Under the pieces are notes generated by a model that worked only from the letters and a program-made list of their open reading frames with translations, was not told where the DNA came from and searched no databases. Both the position numbers and the translations under genes were made by a program. Below are positions 36,006 to 44,950 of a stretch of 64,000 bases of DNA, piece after piece. Position 1 is the first letter of the stretch. Each line of letters opens with the position of its first letter. Source of the stretch: Alphaproteobacteria bacterium. GTDB lineage: Bacteria; Pseudomonadota; Alphaproteobacteria; Micropepsales; Micropepsaceae. Where the stretch lies: assembly GCA_947474565.1 (NCBI GenBank), contig CANJIS010000001.1, positions 151,245 to 215,244 of the forward strand, in the 5' to 3' direction.

Positions 36006-36873
36006 CCGGGTCCTGGTGAATGATCACTTCGGCCTGGGGAAACGCAGCGCAGAGATCTTTTTCCACCTGGTCTGAAATCCCATGCGCCTGGGCCAGGGTG
36101 ATGTGCGGGTCCAGTTCCAGATGCACCTGGATAAAGACCGAACCGCCGGCCTGACGGGTCTTCAGTTCATGCAGCGCCCGCACATCATTGTGGCGCTTTA
36201 CAATATCGACGATCCTGTCGCGCTCGGCATCGGGCAGTTCGCGGTCCATCAATTGGTCGAAGCTGACGCGGAACACGCTCCAGGCGCTGACCACCATCAC
36301 CAGCGCCACCAGCAGCGCGATAATCGGATCAGCGGCCGTCCAGCCCAGCCGGGTGGAGAGGATGATCGCCACCACCACGCCGACATTGCTGACCAGATCG
36401 CCGAAATAATGGGTGGCGTCTGCCGTCACCGCCACCGATCCGGTTTTGGCGATGACGCGGCGCTCATACAGGATCAGCGCAATGGCGGCGGCGATGGCCA
36501 GGAACATCACGATCAACGCTTCCAGCGAATGATCGATCGGCTGCGGCGCCATCAGCCGCTGCACGCCTTCGGCCACCAGAAACACCGCCGAGGCGGCGAT
36601 GAAGGCGCCCTGCGCCAGGCCGGCCAGCGGTTCGGCCTTGCCATGGCCGAAGCGATGTTCGGCATCTGCGGGGCTGAGCGCCGAATGGATTGCCCACATG
36701 TTGAGGCCGGAGGTGAAAAGATCGAGCGCCGAATCCGCCAGGCTGGCTAGCATCGCCACCGAGTTGGAAGCGATATAGGCCGCCGCCTTGATCACCACCA
36801 GAAACAGCGCCACACCGACCGAGGCCAGCGCCGCGCTGCGCATCACGGTGCCGCGTTGGTCATCCCCAATCAT
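35980..36873 (-). CDS. Cation diffusion facilitator transporter, FieF-like
   Basis: This 297-residue divalent metal/proton antiporter has six membrane helices and a C-terminal cytoplasmic domain. Metal-site residues are in helix 2 (SLADSALDLFTSGLN) and helix 5 (ADATHYFGDLVSN). The histidine-bearing C-terminal domain includes VHLELDPHITLAQAHGISD. The last residues and stop come from DNA that resembles the start of a family C repeat. It follows pdxH after ten bases. Confidence 0.93.
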   Translation of the reverse strand: MIGDDQRGTVMRSAALASVGVALFLVVIKAAAYIASNSVAMLASLADSALDLFTSGLNMWAIHSALSPADAEHRFGHGKAEPLAGLAQGAFIAASAVFLVAEGVQRLMAPQPIDHSLEALIVMFLAIAAAIALILYERRVIAKTGSVAVTADATHYFGDLVSNVGVVVAIILSTRLGWTAADPIIALLVALVMVVSAWSVFRVSFDQLMDRELPDAERDRIVDIVKRHNDVRALHELKTRQAGGSVFIQVHLELDPHITLAQAHGISDQVEKDLCAAFPQAEVIIHQDPANDGAQSA

Positions 36874-36883
36874 GAAACAAAGC

Positions 36884-37528
36884 TCACGGAAACAGTCTCA
36901 CGGTTTGCCAGGGTGCGCTCGCGCCGCCCCGGCGATAGACCAGCCGGTCATGCAGCCGGAAGGGCCGGTCGCGCCAGAATTCGATTTCCAGCGGGGCGAC
37001 GCGAAAGCCGGTCCAGTAAGCCGGGCGCGGCACCTTGGTCAGGGCATATTTGGCGGCGTATCTGGCGATCTCTTTTTCGAAATGAAAGCGGCTTTCCATC
37101 GGCCGCGACTGGGCCGAAGCCCAGGCACCGATCTGGCTGTCCTTGGGACGCGACGCGAAATAGGCATCGGCTTCTTCGGGCGACACTTCGGTGACGCTGC
37201 CCCGCACCCGCACCTGGCGGCGCAGCGACTTCCAATGCAGGCACAGCCCGGCATGGGGATTGGCGAAAATCTCGGAGCCCTTGGGCGCTTCCTTGTTGCT
37301 GTAAAAGACAAAGCCGTTCTTGTCCCAGCCCTTCAGCAGCACCATGCGGACATTGGGATGGCCTGTGGCATCCACCGTGGCCAGCGCCATGGCGGTGGGA
37401 TCGTTGGGCTCGCTTTTTTCCGCTTCGCCCATCCAGCCTGTGAACAGGTCGAACGGATCGTCAGCGGCTGCGATGCCGCCATCGCCCCCCACTTCAGGTT
37501 TTAAAAAGGGTCCGCCGATATCGCTCAT
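36884..37528 (-). CDS. pdxH: Pyridoxine/pyridoxamine 5'-phosphate oxidase
   Basis: The 214-residue FMN enzyme makes pyridoxal 5'-phosphate. The family signature is visible: [40 protein letters not shown], then the [13 protein letters not shown] region and the C-terminal ending WQTVRLFP. The start at 37528 ([12 protein letters not shown]) gives the normal length; earlier ATGs would run into the divergent gene. It is co-directional with the CDF transporter. Confidence 0.96.
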   Translation of the reverse strand: MSDIGGPFLKPEVGGDGGIAAADDPFDLFTGWMGEAEKSEPNDPTAMALATVDATGHPNVRMVLLKGWDKNGFVFYSNKEAPKGSEIFANPHAGLCLHWKSLRRQVRVRGSVTEVSPEEADAYFASRPKDSQIGAWASAQSRPMESRFHFEKEIARYAAKYALTKVPRPAYWTGFRVAPLEIEFWRDRPFRLHDRLVYRRGGASAPWQTVRLFP

Positions 37529-37586
37529 GCTGGGCCGGGTAGCTTCTTGATCGCGGACAAGGTAGCTTGTAACTATAAGAACCGCC

Positions 37587-38234
37587 ATGCGAAACCGCCT
37601 TGCAATTCTGTTATGCGCCTTGGCTTTGGCCGGATGCGCTGGCCATTCCGGCCCCGAGCTCAAAGCCAATTTCGATTCGGGCCTGAAGGCCTATGACGCG
37701 GGCGATTATCCCACCGCGTACAAAATCTGGAGCACGACCGAAAAATACGACCTGGCCGCCATGCGCAACGTGGCGATGATGCTGCGCAAGGGTCAGGGCG
37801 TGGCCAAAGACCCCAAAAAAGCGGAGGATCTGCTCCAGATCGCCGCCGAGGCGGGCTTGCCCACCGCCCAGGCCGATCTGGCCGACATGCTGATGAAGGG
37901 GGAAGCCGGGCCGCCCGATCCCAAGCGCGCCCTGCCGCTGTATCAGTTGGCGGCTGCCGGCAACCATCCCGTGGCGCAATTCCAGCTTGCCCAGTGGTAC
38001 GAAACCGGCTGGGAGGGAATGGTGCCCCAGAACACCCTTGTGGCGCGCCGGCTTTACGCCGCCACCGCCAGCCATGGCATGAAGGCGGCTGAGGAGCGGC
38101 TGGCCGTGCTGGGCCCGGAACCACCCAAAGAATCGCCGCCCGAAGCACCCAAACAAGCACCTGCCCAGCCCCTGGAAACACCAGCAGCCCCGGCGGAGCC
38201 TGCCTTAGTTCCGGCTGTGCCGCCGCAGCCCTGA
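37587..38234 (+). CDS. Sel1-repeat lipoprotein
   Basis: The 215-residue protein has a lipoprotein signal with lipobox LALAGC (Cys16). Three or so Sel1/TPR-like repeats follow, including [20 protein letters not shown], and a proline- and glutamate-rich C-terminal tail of about 40 residues. It is probably anchored in the outer or inner membrane and acts as a periplasmic adaptor. It resembles the Sel1 protein at 33901 in design but not closely in sequence. Confidence 0.9.
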   Translation: MRNRLAILLCALALAGCAGHSGPELKANFDSGLKAYDAGDYPTAYKIWSTTEKYDLAAMRNVAMMLRKGQGVAKDPKKAEDLLQIAAEAGLPTAQADLADMLMKGEAGPPDPKRALPLYQLAAAGNHPVAQFQLAQWYETGWEGMVPQNTLVARRLYAATASHGMKAAEERLAVLGPEPPKESPPEAPKQAPAQPLETPAAPAEPALVPAVPPQP

Positions 38235-38268
38235 TTTTTGGCGCGGCGCCCCCTATATTGAGGGAATC

Positions 38269-39234
38269 ATGGCGGACGATCCCTACAAAATTCTTGGTGT
38301 CTCAAAGAGCGCCAGCGAGGCCGAAATCAAAAAGGCCTTCCGCTCGCTTGCCAAAAAACATCATCCCGACGCCCATCCCGGCTCAGCCACAGCCAAGCAG
38401 CGTTTCCAGGAAATTTCTGCCGCTTATGACGTGGTCGGCGACAAGGAAAAACGCGCCCGTTTTGATGCGGGCGAGATTGACGCGTCGGGCAATGTGCGCG
38501 GCTTCGATCCGCGCGCCCATGCCGGACAAGGCGGCTTTCGCGGCAATCCGTTTGGCTTTGGCAATCAGGGCGCGGGCGAGCGCGATTTCCAATTCAGCTG
38601 GGGCCCAGGGGGAAGCACAGGCGGCCAGGAGCAGCCGGGCTTTTCAGCGGAAGATGTTTTCTCCGAAATTCTGGGCGGGCGGCGCAGCGGCGGTCCACGC
38701 CAGCCGCGCCCCGGCAAAGGCGAAGATTTCCAGATCGCGGTGACGGTGAGTTTCGCCGAAGCCATTCAGGGCGGCACCCGCCGGGTAGTGCTGCAGAATG
38801 GCGAACAGATAGATGTGAAAATTCCGCAAGGGTTGCGCGATGGTCAGGCGATCCGGGTCAAGGGCCGTGGCGGCGCGGGGCGCGGCGGCGGCCCCAGCGG
38901 CGACATTCTGATACAGGCGCAGGTTGCGCCCCACCCCTTCATCAGCCGCGACGGCAACGATCTGAAGATGGACCTGCCCGTGACCCTGAAAGAGGCGGTG
39001 GCGGGCGGCAAGGTGCCGGTGCCGGCGCTGGGGGGAACCGTAAACCTGTCCGTACCCGCCAGTTCCAACACCGGTACGGTGCTGCGGTTGAAGGGCAAGG
39101 GCGTGCCCGGGCCCAATCCGGGCGATCTGTATGTGCGGCTGGTGGTCACCTTGCCCGACAAGCCGGATGAGGCCCTGAAAAGCTTCGCCGAAGGCTGGGA
39201 CGCCCACTATGACCCGCGCGCCAAAATGCGCTAG
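38269..39234 (+). CDS. DnaJ-domain co-chaperone, CbpA-like
   Basis: The 321-residue protein has an N-terminal J domain with the HPD motif in KKHHPDAHPGSATA. A glycine/phenylalanine-rich linker (FRGNPFGFGNQGAGE) follows, then a DnaJ C-terminal substrate-binding domain without the zinc finger. This layout matches CbpA-type co-chaperones. GAGGGA lies just upstream of the ATG. It precedes fabI, an order common in Rhizobiales-like genomes. Confidence 0.93.
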   Translation: MADDPYKILGVSKSASEAEIKKAFRSLAKKHHPDAHPGSATAKQRFQEISAAYDVVGDKEKRARFDAGEIDASGNVRGFDPRAHAGQGGFRGNPFGFGNQGAGERDFQFSWGPGGSTGGQEQPGFSAEDVFSEILGGRRSGGPRQPRPGKGEDFQIAVTVSFAEAIQGGTRRVVLQNGEQIDVKIPQGLRDGQAIRVKGRGGAGRGGGPSGDILIQAQVAPHPFISRDGNDLKMDLPVTLKEAVAGGKVPVPALGGTVNLSVPASSNTGTVLRLKGKGVPGPNPGDLYVRLVVTLPDKPDEALKSFAEGWDAHYDPRAKMR

Positions 39235-39304
39235 AACGCGCGCCGCTGGTCATTTTTCCGCGAAATAACTAGAGTTCCGTCACAAGGGTTGGGAGAGTAT
39301 TTTT

Positions 39305-40129
39305 ATGGCGTTCGAAGGGGTGATGAAGGGGAAGCGCGGGCTCATCATGGGCGTCGCCAACGACCGTTCCATCGCCTGGGGCGTGGCCAAGGTGCTGCAT
39401 GAAGCGGGCGCCGAGCTGGCATTCTCCTATCAGGGCGACGTCTTCAAAAAGCGCGTCACGCCGCTGGTCGAACACATGAAGCCCGCCGCGATGATCGATT
39501 GTGACGTTTCCAATCAGGCGTCGATCGACGCCGCCTTCGCCGATCTGCGCAAGGTTTGGGACAGTCTGGATTTCGTGGTGCACGCCATCGGCTTCTCCGA
39601 CAAGGAGCAGCTCAAGGGCCGCTATGTTGACACCACGGCGGAAAATTTCCGCATGACCATGGATATCAGCTGCTACTCCTTCACCGCCGTCGCCCAGCGC
39701 GCCGAAAAGATGATGCCCAATGGCGGCGCCCTGGTGACGCTGACCTATTACGGCAGCGAGAAGGTGATGCCCCACTACAATGTGATGGGCGTGGCCAAGG
39801 CGGCGCTGGAAGCATCGGTGCGCTACATGGCCGAAGATCTGGGCAAGAAGAATATCCGCGTCAACGCCATCTCGGCCGGGCCGATCAAGACATTGGCCGC
39901 CAGCGGCGTGGGCGATTTCCGCTACATCCTGAAATGGAATGAACTCAACGCACCGCTGCGCCGCACCGTGACGATTGAGGAAGTGGGCCATTCGGCGCTG
40001 TATCTGTGCTCCGACATGGGCAAAGCCGTCACCGGCGAAAACATGCATGTCGATGCCGGGTATCATGTCGTGGGCATGAAGGCCGAAGACGCGCCCGATA
40101 TCGCAGTGGCCCAGAAGAACGGTGCTTAA
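39305..40129 (+). CDS. fabI: Enoyl-[acyl-carrier-protein] reductase
   Basis: The 274-residue NADH-dependent SDR enzyme completes each cycle of fatty acid elongation. Family features are GLIMGVANDRSIAWGVAKVL at the start, the catalytic YNVMGVAKAALE, and AISAGPIKTLAASGVGDF with the FabI-specific substrate loop. GGGAGAG precedes the ATG. Triclosan-type inhibitors target this family in general. Its last codons overlap the phosphatase start. Confidence 0.97.
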   Translation: MAFEGVMKGKRGLIMGVANDRSIAWGVAKVLHEAGAELAFSYQGDVFKKRVTPLVEHMKPAAMIDCDVSNQASIDAAFADLRKVWDSLDFVVHAIGFSDKEQLKGRYVDTTAENFRMTMDISCYSFTAVAQRAEKMMPNGGALVTLTYYGSEKVMPHYNVMGVAKAALEASVRYMAEDLGKKNIRVNAISAGPIKTLAASGVGDFRYILKWNELNAPLRRTVTIEEVGHSALYLCSDMGKAVTGENMHVDAGYHVVGMKAEDAPDIAVAQKNGA

Positions 40130-40733
40130 GCTTCAGCCGGGTGTGACGCTGTATCTGGCGCGGCATGGCCAGACCAAGGCCAACACCGAAAACCGCTTCT
40201 CCGGAAAACGCGACACGCCCCTGACCGAAACCGGCTTTGCCCAGGCCCGCGCCATCGGCGAAATTCTCAAACGCGAAGTGGGCATGCGCCCGCCCCTCAC
40301 CTTTATCGCCAGCCCGCTGGCGCGCGCCTGCACCACCATGCAGATCGTGCTGCCGGTGCTGGGGTTAAGCGAAAACGCCTACACCATCGATCCGCGTCTT
40401 CAGGAAGTTGATCTGGGCGATTGGGATCAGTTGACCGACGAAGAAGCACGCGCCCGCGACCCGGTGTTTTTCGAAGCGCGCATCAAGGACAAATGGCATC
40501 TGCCAGTGCCGGGCGGCGAGAATTACGAACAGGTGGCGGCGCGGGCCAGCGCATGGGCGCAAAGCCTGACCGGCGACACCTTCGCCGTCAGCCATGGGGC
40601 GCTGACCCGCATTTTGCGGGGCCTTCTCAGCGGCCATGAGCCGGCGAAAATTGCCGGCGAACGCGGCCGGGACGAGCCCCAGGGCGTGGTTTTCCGCATA
40701 CGGGATGGCCAGGTGGCCCGTTTAGACCCGTAG
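40122..40733 (+). CDS. Histidine phosphatase family protein
   Basis: The 203-residue protein has the RHG motif in LYLARHGQTKANTENRFSGK (catalytic His near residue 15) and the second histidine in AVSHGALTRILRGLL. It belongs to the phosphoglycerate-mutase-like superfamily, but the small size and lack of specific motifs fit a general phosphatase rather than a glycolytic mutase. It starts at a GTG overlapping the fabI end by eight bases. Confidence 0.9.
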   Translation: MLKLQPGVTLYLARHGQTKANTENRFSGKRDTPLTETGFAQARAIGEILKREVGMRPPLTFIASPLARACTTMQIVLPVLGLSENAYTIDPRLQEVDLGDWDQLTDEEARARDPVFFEARIKDKWHLPVPGGENYEQVAARASAWAQSLTGDTFAVSHGALTRILRGLLSGHEPAKIAGERGRDEPQGVVFRIRDGQVARLDP

Positions 40734-40831
40734 TTCTGGACCCGTAAGGCCAAATCGGGGTAATTCGGAGCGCCGGCCAGGAAAAATGCGAAGCGGTTTT
40801 CCGTTGGCCGCGCGACCATTAGAAGAGCCTC

Positions 40832-41947
40832 ATGTCGTTCAACAGCTTCGGCCACATGTTTCGCGTCACCACCTTTGGCGAAAGCCATGGGCCGGCGCTG
40901 GGCTGTGTGATTGACGGCTGCCCGCCGGGCATCCCCCTCACTGAAGCCGATATCCAGAAAGACCTGGATCGCCGCCGTCCCGGGCAAAGCAAATTCGTCA
41001 CCCAGCGTCGCGAACCCGATGCGGTGAAGATTCTGTCCGGCGTCTTCCAGGACGACCGCATGAAGCAACAGCTGACGACGGGCACGCCTATCGCGCTGTT
41101 GATCGAGAACACCGATCAGCGCTCCAAGGATTATGGCGAGATAAGGGACAAGTTTCGCCCCGGCCATGCCGATTACAGCTATCTGATGAAATATGGCCTG
41201 CGCGATTATCGCGGCGGCGGCAGATCCAGCGCGCGCGAAACCGCCGCGCGGGTGGCGGCGGGCGCGGTGGCGAGGCTGGTGCTGAACGCGATTTACGGCA
41301 AGGTGATTGTGCGCGGCGCCCTGGTGGCGATGGGCGACAAGGAAATTGACCGCAAGCGGTTCGACTGGGCGCAAGTGGCGAAGAATGATTTCTTCTGCCC
41401 CGACGCCAAGACCGTGGCGGTGTGGACGCGGTATCTCGAAGGCCTGCGCAAGAAGGGCTCTTCCATCGGCGCGGTGATCGAAGTGGTGGCCGAGGGCATT
41501 CCCGCCGGGCTGGGCGCACCGATCTATGGCAAGCTGGATGGCGAGCTGGCGGCGGCGATGATGAGCATCAATGCCGTCAAGGGCGTGGAGATCGGCGACG
41601 GTTTCGCCGCCGCCCGTATCAGCGGCGAGGAAAATGCCGACGAGATGCGCAAGGGTCCTTCTTCAGGAAAAATGCAAGGCAAGCCGAAGTTTCTATCCAA
41701 TCACGCGGGCGGCATTCTGGGCGGCATTTCCACCGGCCAGGAAATCGTCTGCCGCTTCGCGGTCAAGCCGACTTCGTCCATCCTCAGCCCCCGCAAGACG
41801 ATTGATGTCGACGGCGAGAATACCGGCATCGTCACCAAGGGCCGTCACGACCCCTGTGTCGGCATCCGCGCCGTGCCCGTGGGTGAAGCAATGATGGCCT
41901 GCGTCCTGGCCGACGCGGCGCTGCGCCACCGCGGGCAGATCGGCTGA
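40832..41947 (+). CDS. aroC: Chorismate synthase
   Basis: The 371-residue FMN-dependent lyase makes chorismate, the last common step of aromatic amino acid synthesis. It starts with [20 protein letters not shown] and carries the signatures [20 protein letters not shown] and [20 protein letters not shown]. It ends with the expected [13 protein letters not shown] region. It lies 98 bases after the phosphatase gene. Confidence 0.98.
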   Translation: MSFNSFGHMFRVTTFGESHGPALGCVIDGCPPGIPLTEADIQKDLDRRRPGQSKFVTQRREPDAVKILSGVFQDDRMKQQLTTGTPIALLIENTDQRSKDYGEIRDKFRPGHADYSYLMKYGLRDYRGGGRSSARETAARVAAGAVARLVLNAIYGKVIVRGALVAMGDKEIDRKRFDWAQVAKNDFFCPDAKTVAVWTRYLEGLRKKGSSIGAVIEVVAEGIPAGLGAPIYGKLDGELAAAMMSINAVKGVEIGDGFAAARISGEENADEMRKGPSSGKMQGKPKFLSNHAGGILGGISTGQEIVCRFAVKPTSSILSPRKTIDVDGENTGIVTKGRHDPCVGIRAVPVGEAMMACVLADAALRHRGQIG

Positions 41948-41949
41948 CC

Positions 41950-42321
41950 CTAGGCGTCCGCCACGGCGGGTGTCTGTTCCGCGAGTTTGCCGAACTGGTC
42001 ATAAGCGCCGATGGCATCGGCCGCATACATCAGCGCCGGGCCTCCGCCCATATAGACCGCCATGCCCAGAGCTTCTTCCACTTCCTGTCGGGATGCGCCC
42101 AGCTTGACCAGGGCTTCGGTGTGAAACCCGATGCAACCGTCGCAGCGGGTTGCCACGCCGATGGCAAGGGCAATCAGCTCCTTGGTCTTGCGGTCCAGCG
42201 CACCGGGCTTGGTCGCGGCCTGCGCCATCGCGGTGAAACCCTGCATGGTGGCGGCGATATCAATCCGTAGCGTCTTCAAGTGGGCGGATATGTCTTTGGT
42301 AATCGTCGGATAGTCTTTCAA
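41950..42321 (-). CDS. Carboxymuconolactone decarboxylase family protein (AhpD-like)
   Basis: The 123-residue protein has the CMD/AhpD core: GALDRKTKELIALAIGVATR, then the redox motif CDGCIGFH, and the C-terminal YMGGGPALMYAADAIGAYDQF. The CxxC plus nearby histidine suggests peroxidase-linked thiol chemistry. I place the start at TTG 42321, with GGAGAG six bases upstream and a family-like LKDYPTIT N-terminus. An ATG at 42351 would add ten residues. It diverges from the YgaP-like gene. Confidence 0.88.
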   Translation of the reverse strand: MKDYPTITKDISAHLKTLRIDIAATMQGFTAMAQAATKPGALDRKTKELIALAIGVATRCDGCIGFHTEALVKLGASRQEVEEALGMAVYMGGGPALMYAADAIGAYDQFGKLAEQTPAVADA

Positions 42322-42421
42322 CGTGTGCTCTCCATCTGTCACGGAAAGCATGCCTTGAGCGGCCCCAGGGCGGTTTGATCTGGCGCAACGCGCCCCGCCG
42401 CCATCCCTCTAAACTGACATC

Positions 42422-42937
42422 ATGGTGATTAAGACTGTCGATCCCCTGACACTGCGCCAATGGTTGGCGCAGGACAGCGCTATCCTGGTTGATGTGCGTG
42501 AACCGGCGGAATATCGCGCCCTGCATATCGCCCAGGCCCATCCCATCCCGCTGGGACGGGTCGGCGGCGCGGCTTTGCCGGGAAACGGGCGCGCGCTGGT
42601 GGTTCACTGCCTGAAAGGCGGCCGCGGCGCCACGGCCTGCGAAACGCTGGCGAAACGCTATCCAGAGCGCGACGTATACAATCTGGCGGGCGGCATCGCC
42701 GCCTGGGAGGCCGCTGGACTTCCGGTGGTCGCAAGCAGTCGTTCCATAATACCGCTTGATCGCCAAGTGCAGCTTGCGATCGGGCTGATCCTTCTTGTGT
42801 CTGCCGGCCTGACCTATTTTGAGCATCCGCTTTTTGTGCTGGTCACGGGCGCCATTGGCATTGGCCTGACCGTGGCGGGCGCGACCGGCTTTTGCGGCAT
42901 GGCAAGACTGCTGGCCCGCGCCCCCTGGAATCAATAA
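42422..42937 (+). CDS. YgaP-like membrane-anchored rhodanese
   Basis: The 171-residue protein has an N-terminal rhodanese domain with DVREPAEY and the active loop CLKGGRG (C63). Two membrane helices follow, ending in VAGATGFCGMARLLARAPWN, which closely matches the end of E. coli YgaP. YgaP is an inner-membrane sulfurtransferase whose cysteine can be S-nitrosylated. The next gene encodes another DUF2892 protein of the same membrane-domain class. Confidence 0.93.
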   Translation: MVIKTVDPLTLRQWLAQDSAILVDVREPAEYRALHIAQAHPIPLGRVGGAALPGNGRALVVHCLKGGRGATACETLAKRYPERDVYNLAGGIAAWEAAGLPVVASSRSIIPLDRQVQLAIGLILLVSAGLTYFEHPLFVLVTGAIGIGLTVAGATGFCGMARLLARAPWNQ

Positions 42938-42946
42938 GGAGCCGCC

Positions 42947-43141
42947 ATGAAAACCAATGTTGGAAACGCCGACCGGATCTTCCGTATCGTGATTGGACTT
43001 GTTCTGCTCGTCTTTGCGCTCGGCTTTATCTTTCCGAACACGGGCTGGAACTGGCTGGGCTGGATTGGCGTGATACCGATTGCCACCGCCATCGTTCGGG
43101 TCTGCCCCGCCTATAGCCTGATCGGGCTCAGCACCAAGTAG
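42947..43141 (+). CDS. DUF2892 family membrane protein
   Basis: The 64-residue protein has two membrane helices and the DUF2892 pattern: MKTNVGNADRIFRIVIGLVL at the start and IVRVCPAYSLIGLST at the end, with one conserved cysteine. It starts nine bases after the YgaP-like gene with AAGGAG upstream. It may partner with the rhodanese in sulfur transfer at the membrane. Confidence 0.9.
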   Translation: MKTNVGNADRIFRIVIGLVLLVFALGFIFPNTGWNWLGWIGVIPIATAIVRVCPAYSLIGLSTK

Positions 43142-43172
43142 GATAGCGGGACGCAGAAGAACCGCGCGCCTG

Positions 43173-43889
43173 TTAACGCCACTTCAGCGTGTCGCCGAAG
43201 TCCTTGCCGTAGGCAATCATCGGCTCGGACGGATAATCCACCTTCATCTGGCTTTCGAGCGTGGCGACGCAACGCTGGGTCGCCAGCGCGAGGTCGCGGA
43301 AGTTGCCCACGCCCGGCAGTGATTGCAGGAAGCAGCCATCGAAGAAGGTCAGATGATCGTCATCGCCGCAGCCGAAGCTGGTGCGATCGGGCCGCGCCGC
43401 CGTCATCACCATGCGATTGCCTCCCGCCAGCACCGGAACGAACTGGCCGGCGAAACAGGCCGACATCACAACCACCGCCGGCTTGGCGCCGCAGGCATTG
43501 TTGACGATGCTGCCCCAGTTGGGCGGCGTCATCTGGCCACGATCCATGATGATGCCCTGGGGCGTGCCATGGCTGGTGTAATAGATCAGGCAGCCGCCAG
43601 GGGCGCGGTTGGTCAAATCCCACAGCGTGGTCGCGATGGTCTGGGCGTCGGTCTGCATCGCGTCCTTGTCGGGGGTGACCGAGAACTGCGCGATATTGTC
43701 GGGATTGAAGCCGATACCGGCAAACGCCTTGACCAGATCGCGGCGGGCATTGTCGAACACCTGGCTGGGGCCGCCGGAATGGGAATGATTGTCCCCGGCA
43801 ATGACCATCACCGCCCAGTTGGAAAAATCAGCGGCATGCGCGGGCAGCACGCTTAAGGACAGGATCAGCGCCAGAACGATCTTCTTCAT
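43173..43889 (-). CDS. Exported C13 (legumain-like) cysteine peptidase family protein
   Basis: The 238-residue protein has a Sec signal ending AHAADF. The caspase/legumain-type dyad is visible as CLIYYTSHGTP (H107) and VVVMSACFAGQF (C145), with the N-terminal WAVMVIAGDN strand of the same fold. A cysteine pair, SFGCGDDDHLTFFDGC, may form a disulfide. The substrate is unknown. Its start overlaps the stop of the RNA methyltransferase gene in ATGA. Confidence 0.88.
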   Translation of the reverse strand: MKKIVLALILSLSVLPAHAADFSNWAVMVIAGDNHSHSGGPSQVFDNARRDLVKAFAGIGFNPDNIAQFSVTPDKDAMQTDAQTIATTLWDLTNRAPGGCLIYYTSHGTPQGIIMDRGQMTPPNWGSIVNNACGAKPAVVVMSACFAGQFVPVLAGGNRMVMTAARPDRTSFGCGDDDHLTFFDGCFLQSLPGVGNFRDLALATQRCVATLESQMKVDYPSEPMIAYGKDFGDTLKWR

Positions 43890-44950
43890 GTCTTACTCCG
43901 CGCGAACCCCGCCACCAGCTCAATATGCCCCGAGTAGCGGAATTGGTCTATCGGGGTGACGGCGGTGGGCTTGAAACCGGCTTTACCCAGGATGGCGGCA
44001 TCGCGGGTGAAGGTGGCGGCATCGCAGGAAACATAGGCGACTTTGCTGAGGCGCGAGGCGGCGATTTCCCGGATCTGGGCTTCGGCGCCTTCCCGGGGCG
44101 GATCGAGCACCGCCATGTCGAACGCCTTGAGCTCGGAAAAAGAGAGCGGCAGCTTGAACAGATCGCGCCGCTCGGTGGAGATGGGCTTGAGGCCCTGGGC
44201 GTTGCGGGCGGCTGCCGCCAACGCGTCCAGCGCCGCCTTGTCCTGTTCCACCGCATGCACCTTGGCGCCGCGCGCCAGCGCGAAGGTGAAGGTGCCCAGA
44301 CCGGCGAACAGGTCCACGATGTTCCTGGAGCCTTTGGCTAAGGCGAGTACATGATCCTGCAGCAGCGTCTCACCCTGCGAGCTTGCTTGCAGGAAAGCGT
44401 GCGGCGGCAGCGGAACGGCCACGCCCGCCAGGGTGACAAACGGCTTGGCATCTTCCAGCGCGATGTCCTTGTTGATCAGAAAGCGCGCGACGCCTTTTCC
44501 CGCAAACGCTTTTGCCAGCTGGCTGGTCAGCGCCGGGGCCAGCTTGCGCTCCCAGCGCAGCGCAACGTCGAGGCCGTTATCGGCAAAGGTGACATGGGCT
44601 TCCGCCGTTTCACCCGGATTGAGAATGGGCGACAGCCCTTCGCGCAGCGCCGCCACGAACTGGAACAGCGACGGCACCAGCACCAGGCATTCGCGCATAT
44701 CGACAATGGAGTGGCTTTTGGCGGCATGAAAGCCGATCTCGATGCCGCTTTCGGTTTTCCGGATCTTGAACACGGCGCGGCGGCGGGAAAAATCCGCGAC
44801 CACGACCGGCGCCTCCACCGTCATATCGCCAAGTCCGGCGCGGGTGAGCGCCGTCACCACCGCGTCACGCTTCAGGGCGCGATAATCCGCCGCGCTCAAA
44901 TTCTGAAAAGAACAGCCGCCGCAAAGACCGAAATGGGTGCAGGTGTTCAA
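43886..44950 (-). CDS. 23S rRNA (uracil-5-)-methyltransferase family (RlmD/TrmA-like), no TRAM domain
   Basis: The 354-residue SAM enzyme starts straight at the iron-sulfur motif CTHFGLCGGCSFQ. It then has the TrmA fold with IVDLFAGLGTFTFALA, VLDPPREGAE and the catalytic VSYCDAA-like block (YVSCDAATFTRD). The TRAM domain that precedes the cluster in RlmD is missing. The start is a TTG overlapping the tlyA stop, and an in-frame stop lies about 13 codons upstream, so the TRAM domain cannot be restored. Confidence 0.9.
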   Translation of the reverse strand: MNTCTHFGLCGGCSFQNLSAADYRALKRDAVVTALTRAGLGDMTVEAPVVVADFSRRRAVFKIRKTESGIEIGFHAAKSHSIVDMRECLVLVPSLFQFVAALREGLSPILNPGETAEAHVTFADNGLDVALRWERKLAPALTSQLAKAFAGKGVARFLINKDIALEDAKPFVTLAGVAVPLPPHAFLQASSQGETLLQDHVLALAKGSRNIVDLFAGLGTFTFALARGAKVHAVEQDKAALDALAAAARNAQGLKPISTERRDLFKLPLSFSELKAFDMAVLDPPREGAEAQIREIAASRLSKVAYVSCDAATFTRDAAILGKAGFKPTAVTPIDQFRYSGHIELVAGFARSKT

